Translations under genes and position numbers: made by a program
Shown: piece after piece, positions 12,077 through 20,310 of the stretch
How the letters are laid out: each line of letters begins with the position of its first letter
How positions within the stretch are numbered: position 1 is the stretch's first letter
Assembly: GCF_021018895.1 (NCBI RefSeq)
Contig: NC_079366.1
Location: 23,297,896 to 23,361,895, forward strand
Length of the DNA stretch: 64,000 nucleotides
DNA from: Seriola aureovittata
Taxonomy: Eukaryota; Chordata; Actinopteri; Carangiformes; Carangidae
Direction of reading: 5' to 3'
The notes under the pieces: generated by a model
The model's database searches: none
What the model was told of the DNA's origin: nothing
What the model saw: only the letters and a program-made list of their open reading frames with translations

Positions 12077-12730
12077 TATACACCCAGCACCGGAAATTTA
12101 TTTTGGCTTGTAAGATGGGTTTAAGTTCCAGTGTGAGAGTTTTAAAAAACTTGATAACATACACAAAACTTTTTGATAAGGATTCCTTTGTGTTGGTTAT
12201 TAAAGGATTGTAAGCAAGATATATGTGGTCAGTACTTTCTGGTGAACTATGAAAAGGCAACAGTTTCTAATTGACCTCAAAAATATCTTTGGTACCGCTT
12301 TACTGCAATTTCTGGTCACTGTGTGGCCGTCACTTATGCAAATACTCATACTGTAAACTATATCTGCGTTAAGTTAAAACTGGTAAGGACAATAATTTCT
12401 CACCTTGTCATTTAGGATGGTTGAATAATGTATTTTGCATGAAATTCAATTCACTTTATTGCAGACTTTACACAACGACATTATACAGAGAACAATAAAA
12501 AAAACAAACAACAAAAAATAAAAGACATTCAATTAAAATTCAGTTCAGAGACTCAGTCAAGACAATTACTTATACTACACTTAAAAAAGACAATATCATA
12601 TCAAGAAAATCACGTGCTCTTCATTGCCAATACAAGTATTACAACTAATCCTACTCTTAACCAGGACAATAGTGATAATCTGTTTTTTTTTTTGACTACA
12701 GGTGTGACTGTGATTGACAAGCCCTTATGA
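1877..12730 (+). CDS. klhl2: Kelch-like protein 2 (Mayven), 15 coding exons, 588 aa
   Basis: Substrate adaptor of a cytoplasmic CUL3-RING ubiquitin ligase; the mammalian protein binds actin and targets WNK kinases (family knowledge). Coding exons: 1877-1893, 4605-4724, 4900-5006, 5170-5291, 5696-5858, 6088-6197, 6302-6418, 8230-8379, 8502-8619, 9472-9669, 9800-9901, 10690-10818, 11097-11237, 11344-11487, 12702-12730. They sum to 589 codons including TGA; human is 593 aa. The order is BTB (about residues 45-150, [21 protein letters not shown]), BACK (about 155-260, [14 protein letters not shown]), then six Kelch blades (about 305-585) with the di-glycine cores [38 protein letters not shown] and YVVGGDDG. 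The C-terminus VTVIDKPL is KLHL2-like. KLHL3 is the close paralogue; linkage to MSMO1-CPE-TLL1 decides for KLHL2. An in-frame ATG at 1826 is an alternative start. Confidence 0.95.
1935..1967. repeat. (GT)n microsatellite, KLHL2 intron 1
   Basis: 33 bp of perfect TG dinucleotides, preceded by a GTGC-rich stretch, starting 41 bp after the exon 1 donor. Confidence 0.95.
2304..3692. mobile_element. Nested non-autonomous repeats in KLHL2 intron 1
   Basis: The ends are two halves of one familiar teleost repeat: AGAAAGTAACTAAGTACACT at the left and TACTTAAGTAAAGGAGCTGG...ACTTCTTC at the right, with CAGTG...CACTG-type termini. A second element lies inside (GGGGTTCACAAACC about 2990 to GGGAACCACTGG about 3491). 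Inside that is a third, rich in CGATTAAT/TAATCGAT motifs (about 3040-3395). Family names cannot be assigned without a repeat library. Confidence 0.5.
4605..4724 (+). CDS. klhl2: KLHL2 coding exon 2
   Basis: N-terminal extension and start of the BTB fold. Contains [13 protein letters not shown], matching human HMKKAFKVMNELR. Acceptor ctctcag, donor AG|gtgata; leaves two bases completing Ser in exon 3. Confidence 0.93.
4820..4877. repeat. (CT)n microsatellite at KLHL2 exon 3 acceptor
   Basis: About 58 bp of CT with one small interruption, ending 22 bp before the exon 3 acceptor. Confidence 0.95.
4900..5006 (+). CDS. klhl2: KLHL2 coding exon 3 (BTB)
   Basis: BTB core: [20 protein letters not shown], then [10 protein letters not shown]. 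The acceptor (AG at 4898-4899) lies just after a long (CT)n microsatellite that serves as polypyrimidine tract. Confidence 0.95.
5170..5291 (+). CDS. klhl2: KLHL2 coding exon 4 (BTB)
   Basis: Encodes [20 protein letters not shown] and the end of the BTB domain ([15 protein letters not shown]). Ends in phase 0; the donor gtacgc runs straight into CA-rich sequence. Confidence 0.95.
5293..5346. repeat. (CA)n-rich tract after KLHL2 exon 4
   Basis: CA repeats with CACACG/CACATGCT interruptions, beginning inside the donor region of exon 4. Confidence 0.9.
5400..5605. mobile_element. 206-bp hairpin element (MITE-like) in KLHL2 intron 4
   Basis: Perfect 42-bp inverted repeats: 5400-5441 starts ATTGCTACATAGCCAACGTT, and 5564-5605 is its exact reverse complement. 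The pairing continues imperfectly inward (AACCAGTCTAG against CTAGCACCTGG). No coding capacity. The identity of the arms suggests recent insertion or ongoing correction. Confidence 0.8.
5696..5858 (+). CDS. klhl2: KLHL2 coding exon 5 (BTB/BACK junction)
   Basis: Encodes [20 protein letters not shown] and then the BACK motif [18 protein letters not shown]. The junction with exon 4 gives VQALLPAAG, where human has VQVLLPAAG. A (GT)n tract begins about 30 bp after the donor. Confidence 0.95.
5888..5913. repeat. (GT)n microsatellite after KLHL2 exon 5
   Basis: 26 bp of GT starting 30 bp after the exon 5 donor. Confidence 0.9.
6088..6197 (+). CDS. klhl2: KLHL2 coding exon 6 (BACK)
   Basis: BACK domain: [20 protein letters not shown] and [16 protein letters not shown]. 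The donor AAG|gtacac is followed by CA-rich sequence; intron 6 is only 104 bp. Confidence 0.95.
6302..6418 (+). CDS. klhl2: KLHL2 coding exon 7 (BACK)
   Basis: Encodes [20 protein letters not shown] and [16 protein letters not shown], the most conserved part of the BACK domain. Phase 0 at both ends. Confidence 0.95.
6419..8229 (+). other. KLHL2 intron 7 (1.8 kb)
   Basis: AT-rich intron with short A and T homopolymers (near 7605 and 7677) and no long microsatellite. No exon-like ORF or repeat family was recognised. Confidence 0.8.
8230..8379 (+). CDS. klhl2: KLHL2 coding exon 8 (end of BACK)
   Basis: Encodes [20 protein letters not shown] and [20 protein letters not shown], linking BACK to the Kelch propeller. 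Phase 0. Confidence 0.95.
8502..8619 (+). CDS. klhl2: KLHL2 coding exon 9 (Kelch blade 1)
   Basis: Encodes [20 protein letters not shown] and [10 protein letters not shown], identical or near-identical to mammalian KLHL2/KLHL3. Ends one base into a Gly codon; this phase is kept at every later junction of the propeller. Confidence 0.95.
9472..9669 (+). CDS. klhl2: KLHL2 coding exon 10 (Kelch blade 2)
   Basis: Encodes [20 protein letters not shown] through [20 protein letters not shown], i.e. blade 2 and the first strand of blade 3. Acceptor gtcttcag, donor CAG|gtacag. Confidence 0.95.
9800..9901 (+). CDS. klhl2: KLHL2 coding exon 11 (Kelch blade 3)
   Basis: Encodes [20 protein letters not shown] and [13 protein letters not shown]. 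Donor AATG|gtgaat is weaker than the others, but the frame and identity continue into exon 12. Confidence 0.93.
10690..10818 (+). CDS. klhl2: KLHL2 coding exon 12 (Kelch blade 4)
   Basis: Encodes [20 protein letters not shown] and [11 protein letters not shown]. The intron before it (9902-10689) is AT-rich and ends with a possible small dispersed-repeat fragment near 10470-10560. Confidence 0.95.
11097..11237 (+). CDS. klhl2: KLHL2 coding exon 13 (Kelch blade 5)
   Basis: Encodes [20 protein letters not shown] and [11 protein letters not shown]. The Cys in SCEVYD replaces Val of human KLHL2. Donor CAG|gtaaga. Confidence 0.95.
11344..11487 (+). CDS. klhl2: KLHL2 coding exon 14 (Kelch blade 6)
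   Basis: Encodes [20 protein letters not shown] and [10 protein letters not shown], the last Kelch blade. The donor CAG|gtgtga opens a 1.2-kb intron with a poly(A)/(TA)n tract. Confidence 0.95.
12025..12080. repeat. Poly(A)36-(TA)10 tract, KLHL2 intron 14
   Basis: Thirty-six A residues followed directly by twenty bases of TA. It may be an old retroposon tail or simple-sequence slippage. No retroposon body was recognised upstream. Confidence 0.95.
12434..12545. repeat. Dispersed-repeat fragment in KLHL2 intron 14
   Basis: Sequence around ATTCAATTCACTTTATTG, then an A-rich stretch, resembles dispersed 3' fragments seen in many teleosts (recollection). Boundaries are approximate. Confidence 0.3.
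12702..12730 (+). CDS. klhl2: KLHL2 terminal coding exon
   Basis: A 29-nt coding piece giving GVTVIDKPL and TGA, identical to the human C-terminus. It closes the propeller. The acceptor has a T-rich tract (gactacag). Confidence 0.93.
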
Positions 12731-13252
12731 CTGCTCTTGACACCTGCCACTGACTTGGAGCAGAATGTATTCTCCTGCTGAATACTGGTCTTGGATCTGT
12801 CTATGATGCCAATGCTTGGATGGGGGGCAGCATTAGCACAGGCACTGACGCAGATGAAGGAAATGACGAGATTGTTGTTGTTGTTGTTGTTGAGGATGAT
12901 GATGAAGATTTTTGCACTTACCTGGACAGGGGGGAGGTATAACAAACGGGGGGAGGAGGGGGATCGAACCCGTGTTGTAATCCCTTCCTGGCAGGACTGC
13001 AGCAGTGACTGGACAAAACCAGTTTGAAGCAACACTGTACCAATGCAGTGCCATTGAAACGCTACTGAAATGAAGCTACTATAACTGCAAAGTTACTTTA
13101 ACATTACTAATGTTAACACGTAAAAGCTCTGAGAAAGACCACTGATGTAATCTGCGGGAGAGGAAGGCAGAGAACAACCATTTGGGACTGAAATCTTTGT
13201 TTCTCCTTCGTTTTTATCCTCTTGAGGCGTGTGTGCGTTTGTGTGTGTCTGA

Positions 13253-13256
<4 letters not shown>

Positions 13257-13319
<63 letters not shown>
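13257..13319. repeat. (GT)n microsatellite in KLHL2 3' UTR
   Basis: 63 bp of nearly perfect GT. It would be transcribed as (GU)n in the KLHL2 mRNA. Confidence 0.95.
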
Positions 13320-13322
<3 letters not shown>

Positions 13323-14246
13323 TTGCATTTAAAGGTGCTCCGTTGCTTGCACATGTGAGCATGTGTGTTTGTGTGCATCTGAGTCTCTTTTGTGGTGACG
13401 CCTGGTCCGACGCCGCATGAACGCACTCTGTCTGACCTCTGACCTTTTACAGTGTTGCAGTGTGGCTGTTCAAGAGTGCCTGAATGTCAAATTACACCCC
13501 GCTTCCCTCTTCTTCTCCTTTGTTATGCCTTGAGTACTGTTACTGGACAGATGTACGCACAGCTGGACTCGGCCGCTGTTCTGGGATAAAGAAATACATT
13601 TTGAGAACTGTGTTTAGATAGGTGTGTCGGTTGCATTAAGCCGCATGAATTCAGAACAGCTATGTGAGAAGCAGTTACAGGAAATGTACATTTCTTCTAA
13701 AAAACAAAAGAAAAGAAAACAAGACTTTCGCTGGAATACTAACTCTTCTGGTAAAGGAGAAGCCTCGTTTCATTTTGCCAAAAACAGTGACAGACAGAGG
13801 GAGAAGCTGCTGGATGTATCAGTGCTTTACCGTCACCAGGCAGCCGCCTTCACTGTGGTTGTAACCACTAATGACAACAACAGCCTGAACTCACTGCATG
13901 GTCCCCGTCTCTACCCTCTTATCCTTCAACCATACCCTCTTCTCCCTTGGTGTAGCAACCCTATTAATTACTGCACACCCTGACGTACTATGAATGTGCC
14001 AACTTTAATATGTCTCTTCTTTTCTGTCTCTCTTTATTACTCTACTAATCTGTTCTCTCTCTCTGGAAAGTGACCAAACCTACTCTCGATTTTCTTTTTT
14101 CTTCAGTCTCTTTCTCTTCCCTCTGCTCCTATATTGAAAATTGCTATAATAGTAACTGGTATCGCTGTTTCTTGTCAGTGTATTGAGGAATGTCATGTAG
14201 GCTAATGACTTTGAAAATGTTTCATTATTTGTTTTATATTATCATT

Positions 14247-14252
14247 AATAAA
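14247..14252 (+). terminator. Candidate KLHL2 polyadenylation signal
   Basis: AATAAA in an AT-rich stretch 1.5 kb after the stop codon and about 0.8 kb before the MSMO1 promoter. The cleavage site is not determined. Confidence 0.45.
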
Positions 14253-14693
14253 TATGCTTCTTGTATTTAAAGCTGTGAAATGATATAATCTGTTTTTAAA
14301 ACTTTGCCAAATCAGTAAAATATTGAAATGGAAATGTGCATGTGTGATATTTTAATAATTTTACAGTAACTCATTTATTATAATGTCAAACAGACTGGTT
14401 ATTTAACCTTTATACTTTTTTGATACCTGCCAAAAGTTTGTCCTTTGCAACAAATTAGCATGTATGCAAAAGTTGGCATCATTTGCTTGCTCATGGTTTA
14501 ACTTATCTCAACTTTGTCTTTGATCCAACTTCAAAATCACAGTTTTGCCAAATCTAGACTGTATTCAATTACACTTTACTCCTTTCTGGAAATGCTGCCT
14601 GTGTTTAGGGATTTGACGTTTGAGATTTTTGGCAGCTTGTGGTAAATGCTGAAAATGTTTTCAGTGCCAGAAAACAGCTTTTTTTTTTTTTTT

Positions 14694-14823
14694 ACCAGTA
14701 CTGTGCATAAGTACAGTTACGGGCACTTCTATTTTATGCTTCTTTATACTTCTACTACCCTTATTTGACAGCTATAGTCACTGGTTACTTAGCAGATTAC
14801 AATTTTCATACAATAATCATTTT
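14694..14823. repeat. Fragment of the AGTAAC/AAGTAC dispersed repeat
   Basis: Contains ACTGTGCATAAGTACAG, ACTTCTACTACC and TTATTTGACAGCTATAGTCA, matching the body of the element whose ends are at 2304 and 3692. Confidence 0.5.
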
Positions 14824-15059
14824 AAAAAACATGAGGCATTGTCAATGATTAACCTACCTAACATTACATAGTAGTAAAAATGATATTTGCCTCATCTGCA
14901 ACATTCAAATGCTGTTTAATGTAATTGTATCAGTAATAATAATAAGTAGTAATACATCAATTTATTTGTCAACACCTGTACAACATTTTTAGAAGCTGCC
15001 TCTGGAGTTACAGACTGTTCTAATGTAAGTTTAAGATGAAGGACACATGTATGACTCAA

Positions 15060-15324
15060 AAGTTGTCTGACCACCCCATCTCTCCCAGCAGACAGTCCAT
15101 TCAACACTGCACAGGTTATGAAAGCACATCTCGCCTCTGATTGGCTGTTGCTGTAGAAACCTTCAGTCTCACTATCATCACTCCATCCAGCGGACCAATC
15201 AGAGAAGCCGCTCGGCCCCCCGACGTCAGTCTCCTCTCCTCTCGGCCAATCAGATCGTTGGATAGTACTGTACTTCACCCGGCCGTCCGCCTCTCGCTCA
15301 GGTAGACGGGACGTACCGCGGAAG
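15060..15324 (+). promoter_or_regulatory. msmo1: MSMO1 promoter and non-coding first exon
   Basis: GC-rich block ending in a consensus donor (GAAG|gtaaga, GT at 15325). It contains an inverted CCAAT (ATTGG 15140-15144), two forward CCAATCAG boxes (CCAAT at 15195-15199 and 15246-15250), a half-CRE (GACGTCAG, about 15222) and C-rich motifs reminiscent of sterol elements (CCACCCC near 15071; TCACCC near 15275). Paired NF-Y boxes next to sterol elements are typical of SREBP2 targets, which MSMO1 is in mammals. The exact start site is unknown. Confidence 0.6.
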
Positions 15325-15410
15325 GTAAGAGTCTAACGTTGTGTTTCTCTATAATTGAAATATTTAGCGGAATTTCCAGCTGCAGTGGCGAATGCTTGTT
15401 TGTTATTTAG

Positions 15411-15621
15411 ACGTATGGACCAAGAATGGAGGCAGAAAGTTGAGTTGCGAGTTGTAGAATCATATCAACAGAGATTTAGGCCTTTGCTAGCGGAGACAGA
15501 CGGGGTTTCATTAATAAAAAAAACTTACCGTGCAAGACTACGTAACATACCAACCATTATACATGATATTAACGAGGCATGGCTGAGACAGATGTTTTAT
15601 TTGTCGAAGTCTTCTGTATGA
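15411..15621 (+). other. Unidentified exon-like ORF in MSMO1 intron 1 (68 aa from ATG 15415)
   Basis: An acceptor-like sequence (ttatttag) precedes ATG 15415, and the frame stays open to TGA at 15619-15621. The predicted peptide begins MDQEWRQKVELRVVESYQQR; it is charged, of mixed composition and not low-complexity. A gtaagt follows at about 15647. I recognise no family. It could be an alternative exon, a small separate gene at the shared promoter, a relic, or chance. Confidence 0.25.
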
Positions 15622-16363
15622 GATTATAACAAACGTTTAGCAGCTGTAAGTGTTATCATCTTATTGCACTGAAGCGTAAGTAACTGCACAAACAGCCTGA
15701 CATTAGTGCCATTCTGCATGCTTGTAAGTAGTTTTTATTGAATTAAATAACGTTTATCAGTAGTATAAATACTGAAGCTGAGATGGGGTAGTAAGCTGAG
15801 ATGTGGTTAAAGGAAGAGAGAAAAATAAGTACTGTATACATGCAGTTTACTGTAGATTAACTAATGAGTTTATGGTGAATTTATAAACAGTGCACATGGT
15901 AAACTGTGATCTAAAAGTTATGTTTCTATGAGTTTAATTCTTTTTCTGGTATTTTTACAACCAAAATTTCTCATTTAAGTAAATGATATGTGTAGCATAC
16001 CTTTCCTCTTAATTCTTTCTTCAAGTAAAGTGATTAATTTCTGTGAGTTAAATTTTTCTTTGATGTATTGTCATTGGCATAATTTAATTCCCTCATATTG
16101 TATTAGTTATATTTTTCTTTAGCCTTCATGTGACAATGATATGACCCTTTTTTATTTTTTTAATTATATGTAGTTTCTCTGTTTTACTGTTTTTAAGGAC
16201 TGTCTCTGTTGCCTTCCTCTTCTTCACATTATTTATGTTTGTTTTGAAAGAGAACCTGAGCATGGATTACATGTAATATTACACGTAAGTACGGTACATG
16301 TAACACTGTGTTCCTGTTTTCCAGTCTTCTCTCCAGACCTGCAGTTACCTCGGGGGATCCATC

Positions 16364-16618
16364 ATGGCGGTGAACGGCACGGCAGACATCTTGAGCTCTG
16401 CCTACCTTGCAGTGGAGTATGTAGACGCAGTGCTTCCTAAAAACCCCTTCCAGCCCTCCCTGGAACATGCCTGGAGTTACATGCTGGACAACTACACCAA
16501 GTTCCAGATTGCCACCTGGGGGTCGCTCATCGTCCATGAGTTCATCTATTTCCTCTTCTGCCTACCTGGTTTCCTCTTCCAGTTCCTCCCCTTCATGCAG
16601 AAATACAAGATCCAACAG
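16364..16618 (+). CDS. msmo1: MSMO1 coding exon 1 (gene exon 2)
   Basis: Starts [20 protein letters not shown] and contains [18 protein letters not shown], the first membrane region. A short 5' UTR precedes it; the acceptor is probably the ttttccag ending at 16324. Ends in phase 0 with CAG|gtttgt. Confidence 0.95.
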
Positions 16619-17289
16619 GTTTGTGTGTGTCTTTGGTCGTTGAATATGGTTTTATTTCTACAATCTGAGGTTTCTCTAAACAAGCCTTCCCACTGTGCGT
16701 GCAGGACAAGCCAGAGACCTGGGAGAAACAGTGGAGATGTTTCAAGATGCTGCTGTTCAACCACTTCTGTATCCAGCTGCCTCTGATCTGTGGGACGTAC
16801 TACTTCACTGAATTCTTCAACATCCCGTATGACTGGGACTCCATGCCGCGCTGGTCAGTGTGATGACAGTAGAGAGAGCCCCTGCACAGATCATTTCGAA
16901 ACATATCCAAAAATTATGCATACTATTAACAGTGACCCTACACATGTTCTCCGTTATGTCTTCATGTTAAAACGTCATCCTAGATTATTTGTTTTACTTT
17001 GAAATTTGCTTTATGTGCAAAACAGAATAAGTTTTGGTTTCATTTCTAGAAGTCAATAATAATGGTATGTGATACATGATAAAGCCTGATACATGCTGTT
17101 CAGCTTTTTGTGGACATGCAGTAATGCTCATTATTATTAAGATATAGCCAAGTATTTTGAAGTAGGCTGTTGTTACTTGATGCTGAGGCCTCCTGCAATC
17201 AAATGCTTCCTGGGGGATGAACAAAGCACTTTGGATTGAGCTAATGGCTTTATGGCATTTGTTTTGTTGGTTAGAATAACTCACTGAGT

Positions 17290-17320
<31 letters not shown>

Positions 17321-19626
17321 CTTCCAGGCCGTACCTCCTGGCTCAGTGCTTTGGTTGTGCTGTTGTTGAAGACACCTGGCACTACTTCCTCCATCGGCTG
17401 CTGCATCACCGCAGGATCTACAAATACATCCACAAAGTCCACCATGAGTTCACTGTAAGTACAACACACAGGTGATAAGATAAATAAACACAAACACACC
17501 ACGTTCGGGGTTAATCTCTTAACGGTACAGTTACTTATTAAGCATGCTGTAACTCCTTTTCATATGAAAACGTGAGTACAAACACATCATGGCACCTAAC
17601 CGCTTCTAAACTGTCCTTCAGGCTCCATTTGGCATGCAGGCAGAATACGCCCACCCCGCTGAGACTCTCATCCTGGGAGCTGGTTTCTTCATTGGCATCA
17701 TGATCTTCTGTAACCACGTGTTCTTCCTGTGGGCATGGGTGGCTTTCCGCCTGCTGGAGACCATTGACGTCCACAGGTAGGACACAATAGCAGTTTCGAC
17801 ACACGCATGAGCACTCTGTCAATGTCATTTTGTCCATCACCCTCTTCGTCCTTCTTAGCACGAAGACACTAATCTAAATCTCTTTCTCTTAGTTTCCTGT
17901 GTTGAACAGATTGTTATATTCTGTAGCTGTCCACCTTAGTCACTAGTGCCCAAACTTTTGCCCATGCCACAATTATTGTTTAATTTCTTTTCAGTAATTT
18001 TAGGTCATTAAATAGAAAGCAACAGTGCATTCATATTTGAAGAATGGCTAATTCTTAATCTCTATTTACTGCAGGGGTTTCATTTACTTTTTTTCACCTC
18101 AAAAAATCAAAAAAATACGGAATTTGATTGCCTAAACTTTTACACACAGCTGTAAATATTATGACAGTAATAGTAACTTCTCACACACATGTAGTTCAAA
18201 CACTACAGAAACAGAGCAGCAGTTGCATCACTGCATACACAATAAACAGGGAGATGATAGTTCATGTGAACCTGCACGTTTCTCGTCACATGAACTCTGT
18301 GAGTAAGTTGTGAGGTCGACCACTAGAGGGAGCCAGAGAACACCAGATGTCTAACTGTACTATTATGTGATATCAAACCCCTTTATTGTAATGTAGGCTC
18401 ATTATTATGCTTTTATATAGATATAACTATATAAATATAGATGTATGCAGGAGATTGAAAAATATATTAGATATAAAAAACTTGGAAGGTACCAAGATGT
18501 GAGCCAAGTTCACATGCTCTGGTTGTATAAATAATATCAGAAATTCTTGGTTGATAAGGCAACGAGCTTGTTATCTTTGATTATATGTCTGTGTTAAACA
18601 CATTATTTAAGACTTACCTTTAGTCAGTGTCCCTCTGTGCTTTCGTTGCTCTCTAACTCTTATACTGTATCACTGTGATATGAAACTTCCTGGTTTTATG
18701 TCTTTTTGAAAAATCCTATAAATGATAGTAAATAACATTAGTATTATTAATTATTATTTTTACATTAAATAAGCAGCTGATGGTAAATTTAGTTAAATAA
18801 TAAAAGACAACAACATACATTTTAATTATGTATATACAACATATAATTAATATTTTTTACAAACCCAAAATAAACAGAAAATAGAAATAAGATGTTACAA
18901 ATCATAGAAGAATACACAAAAGGAGAGTGAGGAGAAAAAATGAAAAGGAAAAAAAATCATCAACTAACTAACTCGCTTTAATTTTCACAATTTTCTCACC
19001 TAATCATTTAGCTTTTCCTGCTTATTTGCAAGTATGCGCTCTAAAATTAAATTGTTTAAAAAAAAAAAAAAAAAAATCTGTCTCTTTTTTTTGCACACAA
19101 GAGGGCTAAGGCTATTATAGTTTGCAGTCACATACTCAGTGAAGTAAAGTACAACACTAGCTATATCATGGTATCCAGCCGCAGCAACATGAGGCCAGAA
19201 CCATAATAAATGCTTCATATTTTCAGTATCACTGTGACAAAAACAAACATGTTTTATTATTTTCTATGTGCCATTTCAAAATCATTTGTTGGAAAATTTT
19301 TTGGAAAATTCCTAGATATACAGTAATTCTGTTGCAAACACTTTTGTATAGGGGTATGATTTTTTATATGGGTATGATTTTTGAATGAAAAGGTGACTTA
19401 CCTTTCCCCTCTTTCTCTCTCTCTGCTCCCTGTCAGCGGCTATGACATCCCTCTGAACCCTCTCCACCTGATCCCGTTCTACGCCGGCGCTCGTTTCCAC
19501 GACTTCCACCACATGAACTTCGTCGGGAACTACGCCTCCACCTTCACCTGGTGGGACAAGCTGCTGAAGACAGACAACCAGTACAGCAAGTACATGCATA
19601 AACAGGGAGAGAAGAAGGAGCAGTAA
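16364..19626 (+). CDS. msmo1: Methylsterol monooxygenase 1 (C4-methylsterol oxidase), 5 coding exons, 291 aa
   Basis: ER-membrane non-haem di-iron oxygenase that begins removal of the C4 methyl groups of 4,4-dimethylsterols in cholesterol synthesis (family knowledge). Coding exons: 16364-16618, 16705-16853, 17328-17454, 17622-17776, 19437-19626; 291 aa against 293 in human. The fatty-acid-hydroxylase histidine boxes are present: HRLLH (157-161), HKVHH (170-174) and HDFHH (250-254). Hydrophobic segments lie near residues 52-78 ([17 protein letters not shown]), 110-125 and 190-220. The protein ends KKEQ, a KKXX ER-retrieval signal like human KKTE. One difference: human RHHDFHH is RFHDFHH here. 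Expected to be SREBP2-regulated. Confidence 0.96.
16705..16853 (+). CDS. msmo1: MSMO1 coding exon 2
   Basis: Encodes [20 protein letters not shown] and [20 protein letters not shown], matching human almost residue for residue. Ends two bases into the Trp codon of PRW. Confidence 0.95.
17293..17320. repeat. (CT)n tract at MSMO1 exon acceptor
   Basis: 28 bp of CT ending 7 bp before the AG of the acceptor at 17326-17327. Confidence 0.9.
17328..17454 (+). CDS. msmo1: MSMO1 coding exon 3 (first two His boxes)
   Basis: Carries [14 protein letters not shown] and [10 protein letters not shown], which supply the first two iron-binding His clusters. The acceptor is directly preceded by a (CT)n tract. 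Confidence 0.95.
17622..17776 (+). CDS. msmo1: MSMO1 coding exon 4
   Basis: Encodes [20 protein letters not shown], then a hydrophobic hairpin and LLETIDVH. The donor CAG|gtagga opens the 1.66-kb intron. Confidence 0.95.
17777..19436 (+). other. MSMO1 last intron (1.66 kb)
   Basis: AT-rich, with an A homopolymer near 19058-19076 and a CTCF-like motif at 18320-18334. No exon-like ORF was seen. Confidence 0.8.
18320..18334 (+). promoter_or_regulatory. CTCF-like motif in MSMO1 intron
   Basis: CCACTAGAGGGAGCC fits the CTCF core CCASYAGRKGGCRS with one mismatch. Motif match only. Confidence 0.25.
19437..19626 (+). CDS. msmo1: MSMO1 terminal coding exon (third His box)
   Basis: Encodes [40 protein letters not shown] and the KKEQ C-terminus before TAA at 19624-19626. 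Confidence 0.95.
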
Positions 19627-20310
19627 ACCACTTACACCTCACACGCCGGGAGAAGGGAAGAGGCAGTGAGTCTCACAGTGAGCACGCAAACAGTTGCTGC
19701 TTTTCTCTCAGTACACTTAATAAAACACACACACACACACACTAAAGGTGTACTTTAAAAGGATCAGCTCTACCGTGGTTTGATTCTGAATCGGACTGCA
19801 CGTTGACTTCAGTCCACCATCTGTGCCTTTCTGCAAAAGAAGTATTGTTGTCTGCTTCTGTTCGCTGAATAAAAACCATCAACATCCTCATATTGATTTG
19901 TTGCTTTGCTTTGTCACTGAATGAAAAGAAAAGTTGTACCGCAACTTTTCTTGTGAAACGCTTCTGTATACCTCTGAATGTCTCAGCACTTTAACACTTC
20001 CTCTTGAGTTGAACCGAGTCACGATGACACCGTTTTTACTCCGTTGAGCTACAGTTCAGTAGGAACTGTCTAAACTCAGTGCTGACTTCTGAAACAAGTC
20101 GGGCATGTTTAATGGAAATCCATGTAAATTTTTTGATGAGAGGGGATTGGCTTATGTGGAACTTCCACATTGTTCAAGCCTATTTTGTTTAAGACTGTAA
20201 TAATTAAATGCTGTTATAATTTTTACAAGAGAAATCTTGGACATGTTTTATTTTTCTGTTTTTGTCATATTAGAATAAAATATTTGAACAAAATTGAACA
20301 GGAGTTTGGT
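19627..20310 (+). other. msmo1: MSMO1 3' UTR with three polyadenylation signals
   Basis: AATAAA at 19719-19724, 19868-19873 and 20274-20279 gives three possible 3' ends. The first sits next to a short (CA)n tract. No coding sequence follows before the CPE promoter. Which site is used cannot be told from sequence. Confidence 0.55.

Larger units (their letters stand above)
12731..14270 (+). other. klhl2: KLHL2 3' UTR (extent inferred)
   Basis: No further coding sequence follows the TGA. An AATAAA at 14247-14252 is the first convincing polyadenylation signal I see. The interval holds a short (GTT)n tract at 12874-12893, a B-box-like sequence near 12960 and a 63-bp (GT)n array at 13257-13319. 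Open frames inside it show no family resemblance. Confidence 0.5.

Noticed and set aside
13257..13426. Long His/Thr- or Cys/Val-repeat ORFs over this and every other (GT)n/(CA)n array
   Set aside because: Translations of dinucleotide repeats; open in several frames on both strands and not coding.
13624..13983. 119-codon ORF after KLHL2
   Set aside because: Lies in the probable KLHL2 3' UTR; composition and lack of recognisable motifs suggest chance.
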